A stretch of DNA of 64,000 bases from an uncultured Eubacterium sp. Lineage in GTDB: Bacteria > Bacillota > Clostridia > Oscillospirales > Acutalibacteraceae. Under the pieces are notes generated by a model. It ran no database searches. It saw only the letters and a program-made list of their open reading frames with translations, and was not told the DNA's origin. The stretch spans positions 34,540 through 98,539 of the forward strand of contig CAJTZJ010000008.1 in NCBI GenBank assembly GCA_910583925.1, read 5' to 3'. Of the stretch, positions 18,216 to 24,349 are shown one piece after another. Both the position numbers and the translations under genes were made by a program. The number at the start of each line of letters is the position of its first letter. Position 1 is the first letter of the stretch.

Positions 18216-18434
18216 ATGATTTATAAATCACAAACTATAAGTAATTGGGACAAGTTGCCTGTTGCCCTTGATTTACATACAGTTGCGCTGATATTTGATG
18301 TTACAGATGCAACTATTAAAAATTGGATATATAAAGGCACTTTAAAAGGCTCAAAAGTGGGTGGAAAATGGTTTTTTGATAAGGATTATATCAGAAGCTA
18401 TATTGCAGGCGAATGCAAGGCGGTGATGCAGTAA
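18216..18434 (+). CDS. Excisionase-like HTH protein
   Basis: A 72-aa protein with the winged-helix HTH_17 pattern: LHTVALIFDVTDATIKNWIY followed by KGTLKGSKVGGKWFFDKDYI. Such proteins act as recombination directionality factors or small regulators on integrative elements. Good AGAAAGGA site before the ATG. The stop overlaps the start of the next gene (TAATG), so the two are translationally coupled. Confidence 0.75.
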   Translation: MIYKSQTISNWDKLPVALDLHTVALIFDVTDATIKNWIYKGTLKGSKVGGKWFFDKDYIRSYIAGECKAVMQ

Positions 18435-18754
18435 TGAGTAAGAACCGATTAGCTCAGATACAGAGCATTGTACTTGATTTACTGCAATCTGATAACAGAT
18501 GCAAGAAAGATGATCTATATCTATACAGCCGGGCTATTGAGGTTATAACAAGGAATAACGGTACTTATTGCGGCGAAATAAAGCAGCTTGTAACGCTTTT
18601 ACAAAAATGCGGTGCAGATTTGCCGAAATTTTCAACGGTTATGCGTTCCCGGCAAAGCCTGCAGAGTGATAATCCCGAATTAAAGGATGATTATATTGCT
18701 GAAATGCGAAAAAAGCAGGAACAGGAATATCGGGACTTTTTCGGCAGAGCTTAA
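18434..18754 (+). CDS. Element protein of unknown function
   Basis: A 106-aa protein from the ATG at 18434, which overlaps the upstream stop; an in-frame ATG at 18413 would add seven residues but lies inside the upstream gene. It is helical, charged and ends in KKQEQEYRDFFGRA. No family recognised. It lies between the excisionase-like gene and the replication initiator, so a role in replication or its control is possible but unproven. Confidence 0.65.
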   Translation: MSKNRLAQIQSIVLDLLQSDNRCKKDDLYLYSRAIEVITRNNGTYCGEIKQLVTLLQKCGADLPKFSTVMRSRQSLQSDNPELKDDYIAEMRKKQEQEYRDFFGRA

Positions 18755-18798
18755 AGCATTTTGCAGTCGGTTGCAAAAATGTTCACTGTGAAAGCAAG

Positions 18799-18824
18799 GC
18801 AGCAGGTTTTTATATGCCTGCTGC
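18799..18824 (+). repeat. Hairpin from paired GCAGCAGG repeats upstream of rep
   Basis: GCAGCAGG (18799) and CCTGCTGC (18817) form an 8-bp stem with a 10-base loop in the leader of the rep gene; no T-run follows on the plus strand. Confidence 0.6.
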
Positions 18825-18856
18825 TATTGTCAGCCCAAATAATGAGCTGAAAAAAT

Positions 18857-18905
18857 AAAGGGTGCAAGTCCCTTTTGCCGACTTGATAAGAGTAATAAAG
18901 TTAGA
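18857..18905 (+). other. Candidate double-strand origin: hairpin plus CTTGATA
   Basis: AAAGGG/CCCTTT stem with a 7-base loop (18857-18875), then CTTGATA at 18882-18888, the core of the nick site described for pC194/pUB110-type rolling-circle plasmids, less than 100 bases before the Rep gene. On the minus strand the same hairpin is followed by ATTTTTT and could be a terminator. Function not proven. Confidence 0.35.
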
Positions 18906-18976
18906 ACGAATTAATTGTAAAAAGAGGGTTAAAAAGTGCCTTGGATAAAGAAAGAATATGATTGCGGTAACGTGTA

Positions 18977-19663
18977 ATGGTTGTAAAATGCTTTGCTTCC
19001 CGATATGGGAGTAAAGGGCAGATACTGCACATCATAAACAGTGACAATAAAACAAGTGAAAAGCAGCAGGCGGTAAATGACAGAAACGCAATGATGCGTT
19101 ATTCTGTGCTTGCAAATGCTAATTTTAAAAAGGGCGATTATTACGCTACATATACATTCAAAAGGGGCTTGCTGCCTGCTACAGTAAAGGAATGTAAAAA
19201 GGTATGGACAAAATATCTGCGGAAATTAAGAGATTTCTATAAAAAGCAGGGTAAAAGATTAAAATATATCTGTGTATTTGAATATGACGGGGTACGACCG
19301 CATTTTCATATGCTTTTTAATAATGACGATATAAACCTTAAGGATTTGCCTGAATGGGAATACGGCAATCCGGATATTAAGCTGTTAGACGATAGAAAGT
19401 ATCATACAATAGGGGAATACTTTGCAAAAGTATGCTACGGAGATGCAGAAAAACCCAAAAAAGGCGATTTAAGCAGCTCGAAGAATTTATACAGACCTAA
19501 GCCGAGAATAACGGTATTGCGTTCTTCAAATTGGAGCAAAACACCAAAAGCAAGAGCAGGCTATTATATAGATACAGAATCTATCAGAAATGGCTATATT
19601 GAGGTAATAGAAAACGGCTTTATATTCCGTTATCAATCATACAGAATGATAAGACAGGAATAG
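18977..19663 (+). CDS. rep: HUH-type rolling-circle replication initiator (Rep)
   Basis: A 228-aa protein with rolling-circle motifs in order: motif 1 YYATYTF (55-61), motif 2 RPHFHMLF with the metal-binding HxH at 109-111, and a motif 3 candidate DDRKYHTIGEYFAKVC with Tyr142/Tyr148 as nicking residue. It would nick the origin and prime leading-strand synthesis of an excised circle. The ATG at 18977 has no good ribosome site. A 13-codon frame from GTG 18936, behind AAGAGGG, encodes MPWIKKEYDCGNV and ends TAATG overlapping this ATG. From memory, that peptide resembles the N-terminus of related clostridial Reps, so the full protein may arise by reinitiation or a -1 shift, or the gene carries an indel. 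Confidence 0.75.
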   Translation: MVVKCFASRYGSKGQILHIINSDNKTSEKQQAVNDRNAMMRYSVLANANFKKGDYYATYTFKRGLLPATVKECKKVWTKYLRKLRDFYKKQGKRLKYICVFEYDGVRPHFHMLFNNDDINLKDLPEWEYGNPDIKLLDDRKYHTIGEYFAKVCYGDAEKPKKGDLSSSKNLYRPKPRITVLRSSNWSKTPKARAGYYIDTESIRNGYIEVIENGFIFRYQSYRMIRQE

Positions 19664-19727
19664 GCAATATAAAGCTGTTATATAGCAGCAGGCAGGATAT
19701 AAATAAAGCAATAGGAGATATATAAGA

Positions 19728-19928
19728 ATGAGCAAACAGAAGAAAAGTAAAAAGCAGAAAAATCACATAAAACGCTTAAAGCGCATTGCTGAAAAGAAAA
19801 AATCTGTTGATATTAAGCGAATAGAAAATTTTAAAAAGCATTATGGCGAAATTGATTTTGATTATAACGGCAATGAATTCAGTATCAATAACGGAGCAGT
19901 AAGCTTTAGTGCTAATATGTTTGATTGA
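19728..19928 (+). CDS. Small basic element protein
   Basis: A 66-aa protein behind AGGAGATATATAAG. The first 40 residues are extremely lysine-rich (MSKQKKSKKQKNHIKRLKRI), suggesting nucleic-acid binding; the tail IDFDYNGNEFSINNGAVSF looks like a short beta hairpin. No family recognised. It follows rep and may be co-transcribed with it. Confidence 0.55.
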   Translation: MSKQKKSKKQKNHIKRLKRIAEKKKSVDIKRIENFKKHYGEIDFDYNGNEFSINNGAVSFSANMFD

Positions 19929-19939
19929 ATAGAATCTAT

Positions 19940-20014
19940 AAAAAAACACCCTTTGCCTGCTGCAACAGGTAAAGAGTGCTTGTCTTGTTGAGATATTAAC
20001 ACATTAATTTGTCT
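19940..20014 (-). ncRNA. Predicted antisense RNA b, about 75 nt
   Basis: Minus-strand promoter TTGCAA (plus 20044-20049), 17-base spacer, TATAAT (20021-20026), start near 20014. The 3' end is a long hairpin (arms within 19946-19959 and 19966-19980, some G-U pairs, loop TTGCAG) with a seven-T run at 19940-19946. The terminator loop exposes part of GCAGCAGG. The -35 box abuts the GAGGTG ribosome site of the sigma-like gene. Confidence 0.65.
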
Positions 20015-20061
20015 GCAATTATTATAATGCCGATTCGGTATTATTGCAAGAGGTGTTGATA

Positions 20062-21015
20062 TTGACTAATGAGGAATTAATACAGGAAATTAAAAGCAAT
20101 CAGAATGTGCAAAGCAATCTGCATCAGCTTTATTCTAAGAATATGCCGTTAATAGAACAATGGAGTAAAAAGTATATAAACAAATTCGGCGCAGAAGATA
20201 TTTTGCAAGAATGCTATATTGCCCTACATCAAGCCGTACAATCTTTTGAATTGAATAAAGGCTATAAGTTTACATCATATCTTCAAAAGTGCATTATAAC
20301 GCATTTAAGCAGGCAATCAGGCAACTATACAGGTGTAAAATTGAACGCTGATGATAAAAAGCTGTTAATGGAATACATATCATTGAATAATCAACAGCAG
20401 CAGGCAAAGGGAGAAAGCATAAGTGATTACACCGCCTGCTGCAAGCTGCATTGTTCTGAAAAGCAATTAAACCGTATTAAGCAGTATATGAACCTGAACA
20501 GCAGTAAAAGCCTTGAAGAGCCAACAGGCGAAGGCATAAGCATATCGGGCATAGTTCCGGATAAAACCAATATAGAGCAGGAATATGAGGATCAGGACAC
20601 AAAAGAGTATTTAAAACAGATATGGAATTGTGTTGATAATATATGTGATGCGCAATCTGCAAATGTAATAAGCCATAGGTTTAGATACGGCAAAACATTA
20701 AAACAAACAGGTGCAGCCTTGAACAAATCCCCTGAACGCATCAGAACGATAGAGGGCAAGGCATTAAAAAAGCTACGAAACAGCAACGAGTTTAAAAAGT
20801 GGGCGGCAGATGCGGGCTATTATTTTGATATTGCATTACACTATGGCTATAACTCTTGGAAAAATAACAGATGTTCAGCAGTTGAATATGCAGTTGAATT
20901 AATGGAGCGTAAGTGCCCTAAACCAAGTGATTATAACGATACACAAGAATATATTGCAGATGCTCTGAAATATCAGGAATGGCGCTTTAAATCCGTTTTG
21001 GCACAGAAGAAATAG
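20062..21015 (+). CDS. Sigma-70-like protein of the element
   Basis: About 317 aa from the TTG at 20062, chosen because GAGGTG at 20050-20055 is correctly spaced. Sigma region 2 is clear (FGAEDILQECYIALHQAVQS, YKFTSYLQKCIITHL), followed by a region 3-like helix set and a region 4 HTH (YGKTLKQTGAALNKSPERIR, GKALKKLRNS). The last 80 residues are an extra helical tail. Such proteins are frequent on clostridial conjugative and mobilizable elements and may redirect RNA polymerase to element promoters or act in replication control. Predicted antisense RNA b starts in its leader. Confidence 0.75.
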   Translation: MTNEELIQEIKSNQNVQSNLHQLYSKNMPLIEQWSKKYINKFGAEDILQECYIALHQAVQSFELNKGYKFTSYLQKCIITHLSRQSGNYTGVKLNADDKKLLMEYISLNNQQQQAKGESISDYTACCKLHCSEKQLNRIKQYMNLNSSKSLEEPTGEGISISGIVPDKTNIEQEYEDQDTKEYLKQIWNCVDNICDAQSANVISHRFRYGKTLKQTGAALNKSPERIRTIEGKALKKLRNSNEFKKWAADAGYYFDIALHYGYNSWKNNRCSAVEYAVELMERKCPKPSDYNDTQEYIADALKYQEWRFKSVLAQKK

Positions 21016-21653
21016 CGACAGTATTTTGTGCGATTTTTTAGATAGCGGTTAAAATTTAAAAAATAGGCAGTTGCATATTTATAATATATGATTTTATACT
21101 AAAAGCAAAACTACGCTTTAACTCGCTAAAATAATTTTAATTTTTAAGAACACATAGCATCAACTGCATATATACAAAACATATCCTGCAGCAGGCATTA
21201 ATCGATATATCAGATATTGGGCTATATTCCCCTCACAGGGTGTGCCTTCAGACCTTCCGCCGTCACTGCACAAATATCTCGCTGAGAAAATATATTCATT
21301 ATTCCGACATTTCCGACACCCTAAAAAGGAAACGGAATAACTATATAAAAACACTCAAAAAACAATCAAAATACGGCGATAAATGCCGTTATTTTAAGTC
21401 TTTTTTGTCAATAGATATTCAGCTATTAATATAAAGAACAATAGCAGCAGGCAAAGAAGAAGCAAACAAAAACCAACATTCTTATGCGCACACACAAGTA
21501 TTATAATATATAAATTAAAATTAGAGTGCGGCAGGGGTGGGCAAAATTCTGTTGATGCTCCCGAGGGATAACGGCAACAGGGGTACAGTGTGCAAAAAAC
21601 TCCCCACCGAAAAATAAAAAGCAGCAAGCCGTAAAGCCTGCTGCAAATATTTC
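21016..21653. other. Non-coding stretch with structured, GC-richer patch
   Basis: No convincing gene in 640 bases. Visible: GCAGCAGGC copies at 21188, 21444 and 21637; inverted repeat ATTCCG/CGGAAT (about 21300-21337); a terminator-like AATACGGC/GCCGTTATT hairpin with T-rich tail (21370-21411), which may end the sigma-like transcript; and a GC-rich patch at 21528-21611 holding CTGTTG/CAACAG arms and GGTGGG/CCCACC. The patch could be a single-strand or transfer origin, but no nick site could be identified. Confidence 0.4.
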
Positions 21654-21682
21654 TTGCTTTTTGTCTATTTTGCTGTTATTAT
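21654..21682 (+). promoter_or_regulatory. Promoter of the type I toxin mRNA
   Basis: TTGCTT (21654-21659), 17-base spacer, TATTAT (21677-21682). The start near 21689 would put the AGGACA/TGTCCT hairpin (21689-21706) at the extreme 5' end of the mRNA. Confidence 0.65.
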
Positions 21683-21765
21683 GTTTGCAGGACATTGATT
21701 TGTCCTCTTGGAGCTATCTATAAACGGTAGGCGGTTAAATCCTGCCCCTGAAAGGGGGCTTGCCG

Positions 21766-21840
21766 ATGGAACAGTATGCTTTTATCATTTTAGTTTTGAT
21801 TTTCGCAACAGGTTACATAACGATAATAAAAAAGAAATAA
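21766..21840 (+). CDS. 24-aa hydrophobic peptide, type I toxin candidate
   Basis: The peptide is one membrane helix with a polar start and a lysine tail (MEQYAFIILVLI ... IIKKK). Its AAGGGGG ribosome site sits inside a GCCCC/GGGGGC hairpin (21744-21759) and would be masked. The mRNA ends can pair over long range: 21710-21718 with 21909-21917 (nine perfect pairs) and 21730-21736 with 21839-21845 (seven). A terminator hairpin (21891-21917) follows, and a strong opposing promoter lies just downstream. This is the layout of Firmicute type I toxin-antitoxin loci (Hol-Tox/TxpA/Fst-like). Too short for standard gene callers. Membrane toxicity is inferred. Confidence 0.72.
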   Translation: MEQYAFIILVLIFATGYITIIKKK

Positions 21841-21923
21841 CCGCCCTGTCTACCAAACGAAGCGGCTAAATCTTTTTAACTTATTCTTGTGGGGCTAACT
21901 GTCTATCGGATAGCTCCTTGTTC
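21828..21923 (-). ncRNA. Predicted antitoxin RNA for the 24-aa toxin
   Basis: Minus-strand promoter with exact consensus boxes: TTGACA (plus 21953-21958), 17-base spacer, TATAAT (21930-21935), start near 21923. The RNA of about 95 nt is complementary to the 3' part of the toxin mRNA, including its terminator and the last codons, and ends at a CCGC/GCGG hairpin with a T-rich tail at 21828-21838. Confidence 0.68.
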
Positions 21924-22144
21924 ACTTTTATTATATTAACCCGGTTAAGTTTTGTCAAGTGTAATTATGTACCAGGTATTGAGAGGTACTGATAGGTATT
22001 CTGATTATGCAGCAAGCATATAAATCCCCCTATTCAGTAAATTCAAATCAAAGGCTTTTCTAATGGTGGAGTTTAACCTTTTCCAAGTGAGTTGAATTTT
22101 TAGGGAAAGGGGGAAAACGAAAAACATTATAATCTGATCCATAA

Positions 22145-22184
22145 TAAAAAAGATTGCAGCAGGCCTTGAATGTCCTGCTGCTTT
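22145..22184 (-). terminator. Terminator of the Fic gene
   Basis: Stem of GCAGCAGG/CCTGCTGC (22156-22163, 22174-22181) with a 10-base loop, followed on the minus strand by AATCTTTTTTATT. Confidence 0.8.
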
Positions 22185-22188
22185 TTCG

Positions 22189-22794
22189 TTATAATGCTTC
22201 AGTTTTATATGTGGTGTAGCCCTCATAATAGTAACTTGCATCAATGCCTTTCATATAAACCTCTCGGTCTGTTACCTGATCTGTCAATGCGGCTTTTAAA
22301 AGCACTTTGATTTCAACATCTTTAATAGGGCTGCGCTCCATTGCAAGCAAATAATCGTCTTTATCTACCTTGCTCCAATCGACAACCTGCTGCAATTCCT
22401 GTTTTAATATCATATCAAGCCATATTCTTGTGCTTCTGCCGTTCCCCTCTCTGAAAGGGTGTGCAACATTCATTTCAACATACTTTTCTATGATTTCATC
22501 AAATGTTGTTTGCGGCATTTTATCAATATTATCCAAAGCAGCCTGCAGATACATTACAGGAGCAAAGCGAAAACCACCTTTTGATATATTTACCGTTCTT
22601 ATATCCCCGGCAAAGCTGTATATATCTTCAAACAGATATTTGTGTATATCTGATAAGCCTCTGAATGTACCTACCTCAAAAGTATCAAGCAATCCGTTTT
22701 CAAAAAGTTCAAGTGCCTTTGTTTTGCTGATTTTCTCTTCTACTCTTGCAAGTTCCGCACTCTCTGTTATGTTTAATTTGTTTTCTAAAGCCAT
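22189..22794 (-). CDS. Fic-family AMP-transferase
   Basis: A 201-aa protein with the Fic core HPFREGNGRSTR at about 111-122 (catalytic His, then the nucleotide-binding EGNGR loop) and the flap region SKGGFRFAP near 72-80. Fic enzymes usually transfer AMP to Ser/Thr/Tyr hydroxyls of target proteins and, on mobile elements, often act as toxins. I see no [ST]xxxE[GN] inhibitory helix in it or in its partner, so any antitoxin action would need another mechanism. It lies 11 bases downstream of a ribbon-helix-helix gene, in one operon. Confidence 0.88.
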   Translation of the reverse strand: MALENKLNITESAELARVEEKISKTKALELFENGLLDTFEVGTFRGLSDIHKYLFEDIYSFAGDIRTVNISKGGFRFAPVMYLQAALDNIDKMPQTTFDEIIEKYVEMNVAHPFREGNGRSTRIWLDMILKQELQQVVDWSKVDKDDYLLAMERSPIKDVEIKVLLKAALTDQVTDREVYMKGIDASYYYEGYTTYKTEAL

Positions 22795-22805
22795 ATTAAC
22801 ACCCT

Positions 22806-23015
22806 TTACTTGCCGCTTTCAATACGCTGCTTTACAGCCTTTACCACATATTCGTTAACGCTTTCATTTGCCTTGTTTGCGTTATCGGTTATAACTGCCT
22901 TGTTTATTTCATCATCTTTGCGTATTCTGATACGCAAATCATCATAATTATTCTTTATGTATTTTTGCGTTGCCTTATTTTGTGCTTGTGTATATCCTTT
23001 TTTTGTTTCTGCCAT
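22806..23015 (-). CDS. Ribbon-helix-helix (Arc-type) protein, putative Fic antitoxin
   Basis: A 69-aa protein. After a basic N-terminus (AQNKATQKYIKNNYDDLRIR) comes a typical beta-strand and two helices ending ANESVNEYVVKAVKQRIESG, as in Arc/CopG-like antitoxins of clostridial elements. It probably represses its own promoter through the TATTG-N4-CAATA palindromes upstream. Its pairing with Fic suggests a toxin-antitoxin module; neutralisation is inferred from gene order only. Confidence 0.78.
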   Translation of the reverse strand: MAETKKGYTQAQNKATQKYIKNNYDDLRIRIRKDDEINKAVITDNANKANESVNEYVVKAVKQRIESGK

Positions 23016-23083
23016 TTACTCACCCCATTTTCATAATTATTGGAGCAACCCTATAAAAAAGTTCACTCTTTTAGTATATACAT

Positions 23084-23200
23084 ATTGTAACATAAATTAC
23101 TATTGTGCGCAATATACAATGTACACAAACCTTGTCTATATTGTACGCAATATATTTGTGCGTTTTGTCAATTGATATATAGCGGACAATATGCTATAAT
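23084..23200. promoter_or_regulatory. Divergent promoters with two TATTGTRCGCAATA operators
   Basis: Minus promoter for the RHH-Fic operon: TTGCGC (plus 23107-23112), 17-base spacer, TACAAT (23084-23089). Plus promoter for the 23236 gene: TTGATA (23172-23177), 17-base spacer, TATAAT (23195-23200). Palindromes TATTG-TGCG-CAATA (23101-23114) and TATTG-TACG-CAATA (23139-23152) lie between; the first covers the minus -35 box. Confidence 0.65.
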
Positions 23201-23235
23201 GTAGACAATGAAGAAACGAAAGCGAGGTAAAACAA

Positions 23236-23517
23236 ATGTCAATAACAATTACATCAAATATTGATGAAGAACTTGAAAAACTCAATAAATATAAGAAACT
23301 GATTGAGGAAATAAATAATATTCCTATGGATATTGATATAGCAAAAGCAGTTCTTACTATGGATCAAGTTGGTAAAATTCTTCATTGCAGTAAGCGATAT
23401 GCAAAGCAAGCATTGGAAGCAGAGGGGGCGCCAATGATTAAAGTAGGAAAAACGCCTTTAATTACAGCTACTGCCCTTTATGACCATATAACAAAATATG
23501 GTTTAGGAATGAAATAA
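23236..23517 (+). CDS. Small HTH DNA-binding protein of the element
   Basis: A 93-aa protein with an N-terminal helical stretch (EELEKLNKYKKLIEEINN) and a MerR/excisionase-like HTH (LTMDQVGKILHCSKRYAKQA, then GAPMIKVGKTPLITATAL). Good AGCGAGGTAAAAC leader and a strong promoter at 23172-23200. Function unknown; the wing sequence resembles DNA-binding excisionases. Confidence 0.65.
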   Translation: MSITITSNIDEELEKLNKYKKLIEEINNIPMDIDIAKAVLTMDQVGKILHCSKRYAKQALEAEGAPMIKVGKTPLITATALYDHITKYGLGMK

Positions 23518-23521
23518 GTAT

Positions 23522-23596
23522 AAAAAAGCCCTTGTAATGACCGACCAAAGTAACATACAAGGGTAAACCACCACTAACAAATATAACGCAGTGGGT
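23522..23596 (-). ncRNA. Predicted antisense RNA c, about 75 nt
   Basis: Minus-strand promoter TTGACT (plus 23626-23631), 17-base spacer, TAAAAT (23603-23608), start near 23596. Two hairpins: a 5' CCACT/AGTGG stem and a terminator with arms CCCTTGTA/TACAAGGG followed by six Ts at 23522-23527. The -35 box abuts the GAAAGGA ribosome site of the 23646 gene, and the T-run lies 5 bases after the upstream stop codon. Confidence 0.65.
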
Positions 23597-23645
23597 AAGT
23601 TCATTTTATCTTACCTTCTGCAAAAAGTCAAGAAAGGAATTTATA

Positions 23646-23834
23646 ATGAACAAAATAAAAGATAATGAAATAATTGAATTTATTGAAAAGGCATTACAGC
23701 TTACAGATAAGCAATTTGATAAGTTTTGCAGTCGAATGCAAGAAGAATTCAAAAACGCATCAACAGAAGATTATACAACAATATTACATATAATCTGCTC
23801 ACTTGATGCCTTAAGAAATAAGAAAGGAGCTTAA
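23646..23834 (+). CDS. Small acidic element protein
   Basis: A 62-aa mostly helical protein (IIEFIEKALQLTDKQFDKF). No family recognised. Preceded by AGAAAGGAAT and by the promoter of antisense RNA c. It is five bases upstream of the next small gene and is probably expressed with it. Confidence 0.55.
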   Translation: MNKIKDNEIIEFIEKALQLTDKQFDKFCSRMQEEFKNASTEDYTTILHIICSLDALRNKKGA

Positions 23835-23839
23835 AGCAT

Positions 23840-24103
23840 ATGGACCCATACGAAAGCCATAGACCTCGCTGCAGTTTTGAAGAAGCATATCAGATAATGG
23901 AACAGTCAACATATGAGATAGGAAAAATTGCTTATAAGTGTTATGAAAATTCTTATAAAATTGGATTTCAAAAACACCGCAATGATGCTGTTTGGAATGT
24001 TAATTGCGCATTTGCAAGTGTATATATGATGGGCTTTTTAAGTGGAGCAAGAGCCGTTAGAGAAAGAAAACACTTGCAGCAGGCTAATAAAAGCAAGCTA
24101 TAA
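23840..24103 (+). CDS. Small element protein of unknown function
   Basis: An 87-aa protein, ATG at 23840 behind AAGGAGCTTAAAGC. Helical with aromatic residues (YQIMEQSTYEIGKIAYKCYE) and a short hydrophobic stretch (CAFASVYMMGFLSGARAVRE) that could be a buried helix rather than a membrane span. No family recognised. It is the last gene of the element before the tRNA. Confidence 0.55.
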   Translation: MDPYESHRPRCSFEEAYQIMEQSTYEIGKIAYKCYENSYKIGFQKHRNDAVWNVNCAFASVYMMGFLSGARAVRERKHLQQANKSKL

Positions 24104-24300
24104 TGGCTTGTTTTTTCTCTTTTATATGGCGAATTTGAGCAATATTTTGTGAAAAGTTGAAAAAATTTTACTTTTAAAACGCTTGAAAGCCCTATTGTTA
24201 AGCCAAAAATCAGCCCTAAAAAGTGATATACATTTTGATATACATTTGCCCATAAAAGTGCATAAAATTGCGTAAAAATGCGTTAAATCAACAGGTAAAG

Positions 24301-24342
24301 AAAAAGCCCTTAAAACCGCATTGCTATGCGGAATTTGGGGCT
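24301..24342 (-). terminator. Terminator of tRNA-Arg
   Basis: Long hairpin on the minus strand (outer GCCCC/GGGC, inner CCGCAT/ATGCGG with loop AGCA) followed by TTTTTCTTT, eight bases beyond the tRNA 3' end. Confidence 0.8.
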
Positions 24343-24349
24343 ATTCCTA

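Larger units (their letters stand above)
16736..24083. repeat. Dispersed 8/9-mer GCAGCAGG(C), 18 copies
   Basis: Forward copies start at 17923, 18184, 18799, 19063, 19685, 20397, 21188, 21444, 22156 and 24076; reverse copies (CCTGCTGC) at 16736, 18157, 18817, 19956, 20435, 21637, 22174 and 22386. Fourteen extend to GCAGCAGGC. They lie in coding and non-coding DNA and in different codon phases. Some pair into hairpins (18157/18184, 18799/18817, 22156/22174). By eye I find only four copies in the other 56 kb. Confidence 0.8.
16677..24300. mobile_element. Degraded integrated element (rolling-circle/IME type) beside tRNA-Arg
   Basis: The segment between the XRE terminator and the tRNA-Arg(CCG) terminator carries an integrase fragment, an XRE/Cro-like switch, excisionase-like proteins, an HUH replication initiator, a sigma-like protein, a type I toxin-antitoxin and a Fic/RHH pair. 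Flanks are housekeeping genes. The tRNA 3' end points into the segment, the usual target of tyrosine integrases. The integrase is truncated and I find no copy of the tRNA 3' end at the left border, so the left attachment site seems deleted. No relaxase or coupling protein is present. The limits are inferred from gene content. Confidence 0.75.

Noticed and set aside
18830..18905. Group II intron-like boundary (GGGTGCAAGTCCC)
   Set aside because: No domain V or reverse transcriptase; the words are explained by a small hairpin in the rep leader.
21394..21695. Overlapping minus-strand frames of 60-80 codons in the element's non-coding gap
   Set aside because: Cys/Leu/Phe-rich with no ribosome site and overlapping the structured patch and toxin promoter.
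24104..24300. Repeated TGATATACAT and TGCGTAAAA-like words as integrase arm sites
   Set aside because: Only short, imperfect AT-rich repeats; the integrase is truncated, so I could not support arm-site calls.
16667..24309. GGCTTTTTCTTT at 16667 (plus) and at 24298-24309 (minus) as inverted attachment copies
   Set aside because: Both are the T-tails of ordinary terminators and the orientation is wrong for att direct repeats; likely coincidence.
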